Of a stretch of DNA of 5,214 bases, positions 1 through 5,214 are shown piece after piece. Under the pieces are notes generated by a model that worked only from the letters and a program-made list of their open reading frames with translations, ran no database searches and was not told where the DNA came from. The position numbers and the translations under genes are program-made. Numbering within the stretch: the stretch's first letter is position 1; every line of letters starts with the position of its first letter. Source of the stretch: Alphaproteobacteria bacterium (GTDB lineage: Bacteria; Pseudomonadota; Alphaproteobacteria; CACIAM-22H2); assembly GCA_016869415.1 (NCBI GenBank), contig VGEI01000270.1:1-5214 (forward strand), given 5' to 3'.

Positions 1-777
1 TCCCCGGCCGCTCCGCCGCCCGCAGTCGCGCTGCCGGCTTGGCAGCGCTATGCCGCCGCCGCGCCGGCGGTCGGCGGCAGCCGGCTATTGGTGGCGGTGG
101 TCATCGACGATCTCGGTCTCGACCGCCGGCGCTCGGCGCGCACCGCTTCGCTGCCCGGACCACTGACCCTGGCCTGGCTGCCCTACGCGCCCGACGTGAC
201 GCGCCAGGCGGCGGCGGCCCGCGCCGCCGGACATGAGCTCCTGCTGCACGCCCCCATGCAGCCGCAGGGCCGCGAGAATCCCGGACCCCACGCCCTGACG
301 ACCGATCTGCCGCCCGAGGAGATCCGGCGGCGCGTGGCAGGCTACCTGGCGCTGCTGCCCGAGGCCGTCGGCCTCAACAACCACATGGGCAGCCACTTCA
401 CCCGCGACGCCGGCGCCATGGCGCCGGTGATTGCCGAGCTCAAGAGCCGCGGCCTGCTCTTCCTCGATTCCCGCACCGCGCAGGACAGCATCGCCGCCAG
501 CGTGGCCCGCGCCGCCGATCTGCCGTATGCCGTGCGCGACGTCTTCCTCGACAACAAGCTCAACCCTGACTACGTAAACGCGCGGCTGATCGAGCTCGAG
601 GCCGTGGCGCGCCGGCACGGCACGGCGATCGCCATCGGCCACCCACATGACGTGACGCTCAACGTCCTGGAGCCGTGGCTCGGCTCACTGTCGGCACGCG
701 GTCTGACCCTGGCACCGCTGACCGCCATCGTGCGGCGCCGCGGCGTTTCACAGGTCGGCGCCGCGCCGCCTACATGA
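1..777 (+). CDS. Divergent polysaccharide deacetylase family protein (YibQ/DUF610-like), 5' end missing
   Basis: The frame is open from base 1 to the TGA at 775-777, so this is the C-terminal 258 residues of a longer protein. The TTG at 88 lies inside the catalytic domain and is not a real start. The fragment begins with a Pro/Ala-rich linker and a Trp-Gln-Arg-Tyr-Ala stretch like that preceding this domain in relatives. Then come VVIDDLGLD (residues 33-41, paired Asp 36/37), HAPMQP (83-88), NNHMGSHFT (126-134), FLDSRT (154-159) and AIGHPHD (211-217). These are the landmarks of the divergent polysaccharide deacetylase family, a NodB-like barrel with likely metal-binding Asp and His residues. 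Family members are exported envelope proteins; the substrate is not established, and the N-terminal signal or membrane anchor would lie upstream of the window. The gene converges on ppiD and overlaps its last codons by 8 bases. The family call is secure; enzymatic activity is inferred. Confidence 0.9.
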   Translation, partial: SPAAPPPAVALPAWQRYAAAAPAVGGSRLLVAVVIDDLGLDRRRSARTASLPGPLTLAWLPYAPDVTRQAAAARAAGHELLLHAPMQPQGRENPGPHALTTDLPPEEIRRRVAGYLALLPEAVGLNNHMGSHFTRDAGAMAPVIAELKSRGLLFLDSRTAQDSIAASVARAADLPYAVRDVFLDNKLNPDYVNARLIELEAVARRHGTAIAIGHPHDVTLNVLEPWLGSLSARGLTLAPLTAIVRRRGVSQVGAAPPT

Positions 778-2650
778 GGCGATCGACGACCGCGCGGTCG
801 ATGGTGACGCCGAAGCGCCGGCGCAAGGCCTCGGCGTAGCTGGCGATGAGGTCGCCGGCGATCTGCTGCCGGAGCTGGTTGCGCAGCAGGGCGAGTCCTT
901 CCGCGTCGGCGGCGGGATCGGCGGTAAGGATCGTGGTCAGGCGCACGATGTACACGCCATCGCGGCTGGCGACGGACGCCGTCTCGCCCTCCTTCATCTG
1001 GAAAAGGCGGCCGGCCACTTCCGGTGGCACCGGCGCGCGAGGATCGAAGCCCGAGCTGCGCGCTACTGGGTCGATAGGATTCGGCTTGAGGGCAAATGGC
1101 ACGCCGGCCGCCTCGAGCGGCTTGCCGGCGTTGATCTCTTTGAGAATCTCGTTGGCCCGGGCGCGGGCGAGCTCCTCGCGCCTCTCCTGCTGCCACAGTC
1201 GGACAGCTTCCTCACGCACATCGGCCAGCGGCCGAAGCGCCGATGGCGTCACGCCGTCGACATGGGCGACGTACCAGACGTTGCCCTGGCCTTCGACCAG
1301 CTGGGTCTCGCGGCCGGATGGCGTCTCGAAGGCCGCGGAGAGCAGCGGCTGTGCGCCGGCGAGGCCGGGGATCGGCTTGCCGTCCTGCCCCTGGCCGCGC
1401 AAATCCGTCGCCCCGACCTTGAGGACCGGGACGTTGAACTTAGCCGCCGCGGCCTCGGGAGTTGCGCCGCCAGCGACCGCTTCCTCGATTTTGCTAGCCA
1501 GGTCATAGGCCGCGTCCCCGGCGAGGCGCTGCCGCAAATCCTGCGTCAGCCGTTCCCGCACCTCGGCGAAAACCGGTTCCTTGCTTGGCTCGACCGATTG
1601 TACCCGGAAGATGTGCCAGCCGAACGGGCTGCGCGCGGGGGCGGACACTGCGCCGGCAGGAAGCGTGAAGACCGTCTCGGCCAGCTCGGGAACGAGGTCG
1701 TTGCGCAGGATCTTGCCCAAGGCCTGCTGCTCGGCTGGCTGCCCGGCGTCTTTGCCGAGGTCGCTGAAATCGGCGCCACCGGCGATCTTTGCATGCGCCG
1801 CCTTGGCTGCGGCCTCATCGGCGAAGAGCAACTGCGAGACCTCGCGGCGTTCGGGGGTGCGCAGCTCCGCGAGTTGGGCGCTGAATTCCTCCCGCAGCTG
1901 ACGCTCGTCGATCTTGATCTGCTGTTGCACTTCCTCCGGTCCGATGCGCACCACCGTCAGGGCGCGGTACTCGGGCGCGGTGAAGCGTTCCCGATTGTCC
2001 TGGTAGACGGATTGCAGCTGCGGAGCATCCGGTTCGCCCACATCGATGAACGACACTGCCGGCACGAAGATCGATTGGCCGCCACGCTTCTCGTTACGGT
2101 AGCGATAGAGGCGGTCGACCAGCGCGTCGGGCGTGCGCACGCCGGCGGACGGTGCCTCGGTCACCAGTTCGCGGGTGTATTCCTGGCGGAAGACGGCGAG
2201 GAAGCGAGCTTCGTTCATCCCGCTCTGCTGGAGGAACTGCTCGAAGCGCAGGCGGTCGAACTCTCCCGATGAGGCCTGGAAGCTCGGCTCGGCAAGCAGG
2301 CGTCCTCGCAGCGTATCGTCACCGAGGCGAACCCCGAGATCCTGAGCTGCTTGGTTGAGCAGCGTCTGGTTGATCAGCCGCTGTACGACCTGGTCCATGA
2401 GCCCGAACTGGCGAGCCGTCTCGCTGTCGATCTGGCCGAAGCTCCGGCGCAGCCTGTCCAACTCGTTTCGATACTCGTTCGAGAGTTGGGTGGCCGTGAC
2501 AGTCGTATCGCCGATCTTGAGGGCTGCCGGATCGCCCTGGCGCAGGAATGCGTAGTCGCCGATACCCCAGACCGCGAAGCTGACGATCAGAAGGCCAAAC
2601 AGGATCTTGGCGACAAATCCGGCGGTCGTGCTGCGGAAGGCTTGAAGCAT
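770..2650 (-). CDS. ppiD: PpiD/SurA-like periplasmic peptidyl-prolyl isomerase-type folding factor, membrane anchored
   Basis: A 626-residue protein, close to the length of E. coli PpiD. The N-terminus is cytoplasmic and short, followed by one membrane helix (about residues 13-34, ILFGLLIVSFAVWGIGDYAF), the hallmark of the SurA_N_3/PpiD family. A helical chaperone domain follows (about 40-250), then a parvulin-like domain (about 270-353) ending in SPFGWHIFRV. A second, weaker parvulin-like or C-terminal helical region occupies about 450-620. PpiD sits at the periplasmic exit of SecYEG and helps newly exported proteins leave the translocon. The open frame runs up to 2821, but the ATG at 2648-2650 is chosen because the family begins M-L-x-x-x-R just before the helix, GGGGAG lies upstream, and a promoter covers the upstream ATGs. 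The usual parvulin His of the H-I-L strand is Gln here (Gln273), so isomerase activity is doubtful and a chaperone role likelier. It is divergent from the small gene and tpiA. Confidence 0.93.
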   Translation of the reverse strand: MLQAFRSTTAGFVAKILFGLLIVSFAVWGIGDYAFLRQGDPAALKIGDTTVTATQLSNEYRNELDRLRRSFGQIDSETARQFGLMDQVVQRLINQTLLNQAAQDLGVRLGDDTLRGRLLAEPSFQASSGEFDRLRFEQFLQQSGMNEARFLAVFRQEYTRELVTEAPSAGVRTPDALVDRLYRYRNEKRGGQSIFVPAVSFIDVGEPDAPQLQSVYQDNRERFTAPEYRALTVVRIGPEEVQQQIKIDERQLREEFSAQLAELRTPERREVSQLLFADEAAAKAAHAKIAGGADFSDLGKDAGQPAEQQALGKILRNDLVPELAETVFTLPAGAVSAPARSPFGWHIFRVQSVEPSKEPVFAEVRERLTQDLRQRLAGDAAYDLASKIEEAVAGGATPEAAAAKFNVPVLKVGATDLRGQGQDGKPIPGLAGAQPLLSAAFETPSGRETQLVEGQGNVWYVAHVDGVTPSALRPLADVREEAVRLWQQERREELARARANEILKEINAGKPLEAAGVPFALKPNPIDPVARSSGFDPRAPVPPEVAGRLFQMKEGETASVASRDGVYIVRLTTILTADPAADAEGLALLRNQLRQQIAGDLIASYAEALRRRFGVTIDRAVVDRLM

Positions 2651-2662
2651 AAAGCGGATGGG

Positions 2663-2668
2663 CTCCCC
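2663..2668 (-). promoter_or_regulatory. Probable ribosome binding site of ppiD
   Basis: On the minus strand GGGGAG lies 12 bases before the ATG at 2650, slightly further than ideal. The alternative tandem ATGs at 2681-2686 have only a C-rich stretch upstream and no Shine-Dalgarno match, so this site favours the shorter, family-consistent start. Confidence 0.4.
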
Positions 2669-2681
2669 GAAAACCGCGCGC

Positions 2682-2710
2682 ATCATAGGGGGGCACGGGC
2701 GGGCCCGCAA
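2682..2710 (-). promoter_or_regulatory. Sigma70-type promoter for ppiD
   Basis: On the minus strand TTGCGG (2705-2710) and TATGAT (2682-2687) are separated by exactly 17 bases. The -10 matches the consensus at five of six positions and the -35 keeps TTG. Transcription would start near 2675, giving a leader of about 25 bases that contains the GGGGAG site and leads to the ATG at 2650. The promoter covers the codons of the longer reading frame, which argues against starts upstream of 2650. The call is from sequence only. Stress sigma factors (heat shock or envelope stress, known for ppiD elsewhere) cannot be excluded, but I see no clear match to their sites. Confidence 0.5.
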
Positions 2711-2808
2711 CCCGCCACCGCCACCCTGCGCTTTGGCATAATCAATTGAGTTGAAATGGTATTTTGCTGTCGCTTGGGGGCTTCGCGATGCGCTAGAGTC
2801 AGCTCCGC

Positions 2809-3006
2809 ATGAACGTCTCATCTGTCGTCAGCGGCGCGCTGGAAAGCTCGAATCCCAGTGGCGCCTCGGTCCAGCAGGCCGCAGCGCTCGCCGCTTTCCG
2901 TTCGGCACTGCAGTCGCAGGCCGCGCTGCTGCAGCTGTTTGATCCGGCGACGGCCGTGCCGCCGCCCTCCAGCGGCCGCGGCCAGACTCTGAACGTCTCT
3001 GTCTAG
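2809..3006 (+). CDS. Small protein resembling the YjfB-type putative motility protein family
   Basis: A 65-residue reading frame in the gap between divergent ppiD and tpiA. It starts MNVSSVVSGALESS, continues with an amphipathic Gln/Ala/Leu-rich helix (about residues 21-43, QQAAALAAFRSALQSQAALL), then a Pro/Ser-rich hinge and a short end GQTLNVSV. This order (M-x-V-S-x-V, Gln-rich helix with an ALxxQ core, linker, short strand with an Asn-Val pair) resembles the YjfB-like 'putative motility protein' family of 55-70 residue proteins. That family has no established biochemical role. About 80% of third codon positions are G or C, as expected for a real gene here. It lacks a signal peptide or membrane segment and has a weak ribosome site. 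A plausible intrinsic terminator begins 20 bases after its stop, supporting an independent transcript. A longer minus-strand frame overlaps it but has no recognisable features. Both gene reality and family are moderate-confidence calls. Confidence 0.55.
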   Translation: MNVSSVVSGALESSNPSGASVQQAAALAAFRSALQSQAALLQLFDPATAVPPPSSGRGQTLNVSV

Positions 3007-3025
3007 AACGGCGAACGGACTCGAA

Positions 3026-3053
3026 GCCGGGTAGCGAACCGGCCCTTGTTTTT
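3026..3053 (+). terminator. Putative intrinsic terminator after the small gene
   Basis: GCCGG (3026-3030) pairs with CCGGC (3039-3043) around an 8-base loop, and an inner T-A pair may add to it. Two C residues follow, then TTGTTTTT (3046-3053). A GC stem followed by a T-rich run is rare in such GC-rich sequence. It lies 20 bases after the stop at 3006 and before the tpiA leader, so it would separate the small gene from tpiA. The five-pair stem is short, hence moderate confidence. Confidence 0.5.
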
Positions 3054-3071
3054 CGTTCGGAGTCTCGCCGT

Positions 3072-3078
3072 GCTAGAG
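3072..3078 (+). promoter_or_regulatory. tpiA: Possible -10 element of the tpiA-secG transcript
   Basis: GCTAGAG lies about 30 bases before the tpiA ATG and just after the putative terminator. It resembles the GCTAnAnT-type -10 boxes common in GC-rich alphaproteobacteria. TTGTTT (3046-3051) could be a -35 but the spacing is too long (about 21 bases), and a TTTTTC alternative is weak. A start near 3085 would give a short leader containing AAGG at 3096-3099. The same heptamer occurs at 2792-2798 before the small gene. Confidence 0.25.
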
Positions 3079-3107
3079 GAGCAGCCCCATCTCGCAAGGC
3101 GGAGCGC

Positions 3108-3875
3108 ATGTCCAAACCCCGTTCATTGATCGCCGGAAACTGGAAGATGAACGGCCTGTCCGCCGATGGCTGGGCCCTTGCCGACGCCATCGTTCAGGGA
3201 GCCCGCGATCTGCCCGCCGGCCGGGCCGAACTGCTCGTTTGCCCTCCTGCGACACTGATCGGTCTGGTCGCTGAAGCAGTAACTGGCTCACCTGTCGCCC
3301 TGGGTGGGCAGGATTGCCATGCCGATCGATCCGGCGCCCATACCGGCGATGTCTCGGCTGCCATGCTGGCAGATCTCGGCTGCCGCTATGTCATCGTCGG
3401 CCACTCCGAGCGCCGCGCCGATCATGGTGAAAGCAGCGCGACCGTACGGGCCAAGGCGGAGGCGGCGCAGGCAGCAGGTCTCAGCGCGATCGTCTGCGTC
3501 GGCGAAACCTGGGCCGAGCGGGAAGCAGGAAAAACGGAGGAGGTCGTCACCGCCCAGGTCGCCGAATCCCTCCCAGCAGCATCCACCAGCGGAAATCTCG
3601 TTGTCGCCTACGAGCCCGTCTGGGCCATCGGCTCGGGCCGCACGGCCACGCCGGAGCAGGTGGCGGAAGTCCATGCGCTGATCCGGCGCCAGCTGGGCAG
3701 CCGGATGGACGACGCTGGCGCCGTTCGCATCCTATATGGGGGGTCGGTTAAGCCGGCCAATGCCGTCGAGTTGCTGGCAGTGGCCCACGTGGACGGCGCG
3801 CTGGTCGGCGGGTCTAGCCTGAAGGCCGGCGATTTTCTGGCGATCGCCGCCGCAGCCCCGGCCCAAGCGGGATAA
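3108..3875 (+). CDS. tpiA: Triosephosphate isomerase
   Basis: A complete 255-residue enzyme of normal family length. It interconverts dihydroxyacetone phosphate and glyceraldehyde 3-phosphate in cytoplasmic glycolysis and gluconeogenesis. Catalytic residues are all visible: Asn11 and Lys13 in AGNWKMN, the electrophile His99 in VIVGHSERR, and the base Glu169 in AYEPVWAIGSG. The phosphate-gripping loop 6 follows (about 173-181, AIGSGRTAT), then YGGSVKPAN (210-218) and the closing phosphate site DGALVGGSSL (229-238). The ATG at 3108 is the natural start because the first strand begins six residues later; AAGG lies 8 bases upstream. secG follows 58 bases downstream on the same strand, an arrangement common in alphaproteobacteria. 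Nothing in the protein looks damaged or unusual. Confidence 0.98.
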   Translation: MSKPRSLIAGNWKMNGLSADGWALADAIVQGARDLPAGRAELLVCPPATLIGLVAEAVTGSPVALGGQDCHADRSGAHTGDVSAAMLADLGCRYVIVGHSERRADHGESSATVRAKAEAAQAAGLSAIVCVGETWAEREAGKTEEVVTAQVAESLPAASTSGNLVVAYEPVWAIGSGRTATPEQVAEVHALIRRQLGSRMDDAGAVRILYGGSVKPANAVELLAVAHVDGALVGGSSLKAGDFLAIAAAAPAQAG

Positions 3876-3900
3876 AAGACACCGATTTTCCAACTGGATT

Positions 3901-3919
3901 TAGTGGCTGGAAGCCGCTA
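3901..3919 (+). promoter_or_regulatory. Hairpin in the tpiA-secG intergenic region
   Basis: TAGTGGCT (3901-3908) and AGCCGCTA (3912-3919) form an 8-pair stem with one G-U pair and a GGA triloop. It ends 14 bases before the secG ATG at 3934 and is followed by a C/A-rich stretch without a T run, so it does not look like an intrinsic terminator. It could stabilise or process the tpiA-secG message, or influence access to the secG start, which has no clear Shine-Dalgarno. Function is inference; the stem is directly visible. Confidence 0.4.
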
Positions 3920-3933
3920 CAAGACCGGCCGTC

Positions 3934-4251
3934 ATGGGTCCCTGGATTAGCGTTCTTCTGGTCGTTCACATCCTGGTCGCCGTTGCGCTGATCGTGGTCG
4001 TTCTCCTTCAGCGCAGCGAAGGTGGCGGCCTCGGTATCGGTTCGAGTGGCGGCATGGGCGGCTTCATGACGGCCCGCGGTACCGCCAATCTGTTGACGCG
4101 AACCACGGCGATCCTCGCCGGCATCTTCATGCTGCTCAGTATCGTGCTTGCCCTCTCTGCGGGCTCGCCGAGCAAGGAGCGTCAACGCTCGATCTTCGAT
4201 GCGCCGGCGCCAACCGCGCCTGCAGCGCCCTCCGCGCCGATCGCCCGTTAA
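3934..4251 (+). CDS. secG: Preprotein translocase subunit SecG
   Basis: A 105-residue inner-membrane protein with the SecG plan. The first hydrophobic helix (about residues 4-25) ends in the conserved VVLLQRSEGGGLG. A Gly/Ser/Met-rich cytoplasmic loop follows (GIGSSGGMGGFM, about 34-45), then the conserved stretch ARGTANLLTRTTAILA (47-62), a second helix (about 57-77) and a short Ala/Pro-rich tail. SecG joins SecY and SecE in the export channel and helps the SecA-driven cycle. The ATG at 3934 is the only sensible start, since the frame has a stop at 3901-3903 and no usual start codon between; the ribosome site is weak. It probably shares the tpiA transcript. In many alphaproteobacteria pyrG follows, but here a convergent signalling operon does, with only 14 bases between the stop codons. 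Confidence 0.95.
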   Translation: MGPWISVLLVVHILVAVALIVVVLLQRSEGGGLGIGSSGGMGGFMTARGTANLLTRTTAILAGIFMLLSIVLALSAGSPSKERQRSIFDAPAPTAPAAPSAPIAR

Positions 4252-4260
4252 GGGCGGTCC

Positions 4261-4275
4261 GGCCGCTAAGCGGCC
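4261..4275. terminator. GC-rich hairpin between convergent secG and the receiver gene
   Basis: GGCCGC (4261-4266) and GCGGCC (4270-4275) form a perfect 6-pair stem with a TAA loop, extendable through an internal loop by GGCG (4253-4256) with CGCC (4278-4281). It spans the stop codon of the minus-strand receiver gene and lies 9 bases after the secG stop. There is no T run on either side, so if it terminates it is as a strong stem or as a 3'-end stabiliser for both transcripts. Confidence 0.4.
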
Positions 4276-4640
4276 TTCGCCACCAACTCGTTGACGGCGC
4301 TGACGATCTCACCCGGCTCGAAGGGCTTGGCGAAGGTGCGATTGGCGCCGAAGCGCTCCGCAACCCTAAGAAAACTTGAATTGCCGATTCGGCCGCCGCC
4401 GGAGATCGCGATGATCGGCAGGTCGGGCGCGAGGCGGCGCAGATCCTGAATCGTCTCCACGCCCTCCTTCTCGGGCATCAGGATGTCCGTGATGACGAGG
4501 TGTGGCTGGAACTCGGCAAACAGCTTGAGCCCTTTCTGGCCCTCATTGGCGACGGCGACCTGATGCCCGGCGGCGGCCAGGATCGTAGTCAGCGTCTCCC
4601 GCACCATGCGGTCGTCGTCGATCACGAGGATGCGTGCCAT
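4266..4640 (-). CDS. Stand-alone response regulator receiver protein (CheY-like)
   Basis: A 124-residue single-domain receiver with no output domain. Acidic residues Asp8-Asp9-Asp10 (VIDDD) begin the metal pocket. The phosphoacceptor is Asp52 in VITDILMP, the switch Ser80 lies in IIAISGGG, Phe103 is the aromatic switch, and Lys105 is in FAKPFEPGE. All residues needed for phosphorylation are therefore present. The SGGGR loop after strand 4 is typical of a receiver group frequent in Rhodospirillales-like genomes. The gene starts 16 bases after the stop of the upstream kinase gene, so the two are likely cotranscribed and the kinase is the probable phosphodonor. Output must be by protein contact or by onward phosphotransfer; no target is visible. 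The ATG at 4640 sits directly before the first strand; its ribosome site is weak, so translation may be coupled to the kinase gene. Confidence 0.93.
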   Translation of the reverse strand: MARILVIDDDRMVRETLTTILAAAGHQVAVANEGQKGLKLFAEFQPHLVITDILMPEKEGVETIQDLRRLAPDLPIIAISGGGRIGNSSFLRVAERFGANRTFAKPFEPGEIVSAVNELVAKAA

Positions 4641-4656
4641 GGCCGGTATCTCAGGG

Positions 4657-5214
<558 letters not shown>

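Noticed and set aside
88..777. Deacetylase starting at TTG 88
   Set aside because: The frame is open upstream to base 1 and the upstream residues look like the normal linker of this family, so the true start is outside the window.
1262..2272. Long plus-strand frame of 336 residues opposite ppiD
   Set aside because: It lies wholly antisense to the well-supported ppiD gene, has no recognisable domain, and is the kind of open antisense frame that GC-rich coding sequence produces.
2742..2749. TCAATTGA palindrome in the AT-rich intergenic patch
   Set aside because: Eight bases only, with no second copy nearby; too little to call an operator.
2651..2821. Longer ppiD start (57 extra residues)
   Set aside because: The extension is low-complexity with a Gly run, is atypical for the family, and covers the best promoter (2682-2710). 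The ATG at 2650 gives the family N-terminus.
3012..3064. CGAACG/CGTTCG and GACTC/GAGTC complementary pairs flanking the putative terminator
   Set aside because: The two pairings are not nested and exclude each other; with such short arms chance is a sufficient explanation.
2828..3190. Minus-strand frame of 120 residues across the small gene and the tpiA start
   Set aside because: Arg/Ala/Pro-rich translation with no family resemblance; it crosses the putative terminator and the tpiA ribosome site.

Overview
The window is a GC-rich stretch of bacterial chromosome that looks alphaproteobacterial, most likely Rhodospirillales-like. The basis is the ppiD-type gene lying next to a tpiA-secG pair, the alphaproteobacterial form of SecG with a short Ala/Pro-rich tail, and a divergent polysaccharide deacetylase nearby. 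The content is mostly envelope biogenesis, protein export and central metabolism. I see no insertion sequence, CRISPR array, tRNA, rRNA or phage gene, and no strong sign of a new defence or mobile system.

Layout, left to right. (1) Positions 1-777, plus strand: the 3' part of a divergent polysaccharide deacetylase gene, cut by the window edge. (2) Positions 770-2650, minus strand: a full-length PpiD/SurA-like periplasmic folding factor anchored in the inner membrane. Its stop codon overlaps the 3' end of the deacetylase gene by 8 bases. (3) Positions 2651-2808: a divergent intergenic region with an AT-rich patch. It holds a good sigma70-like promoter for ppiD, and that promoter fixes the ppiD start. 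(4) Positions 2809-3006, plus strand: a 65-residue small protein resembling the YjfB-type 'putative motility protein' family, followed by a plausible intrinsic terminator at 3026-3053. (5) Positions 3108-3875: tpiA (triosephosphate isomerase). (6) Positions 3934-4251: secG (Sec translocon subunit). An 8-bp hairpin sits just before the secG start. (7) Positions 4266-4640 and 4657-5214, minus strand: a stand-alone receiver protein preceded by the C-terminal half of a sensor histidine kinase. This two-gene signalling operon runs into secG, and a GC-rich hairpin lies between them.

How the genes relate. PpiD and SecG both work at the SecYEG exit and channel, so their proximity makes functional sense. 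The deacetylase is also an exported envelope protein. TpiA is a glycolytic housekeeping enzyme whose link to secG is conserved synteny rather than shared function. The kinase and receiver form a phosphorelay with no DNA-binding output in view. They occupy the place where pyrG often follows secG in alphaproteobacteria, so this is probably a local rearrangement breakpoint. The points most worth a second look are the small YjfB-like gene with its own terminator, the pre-secG hairpin, the His-x-x-x-His motif in the deacetylase, and the Gln in place of the usual parvulin His in PpiD.
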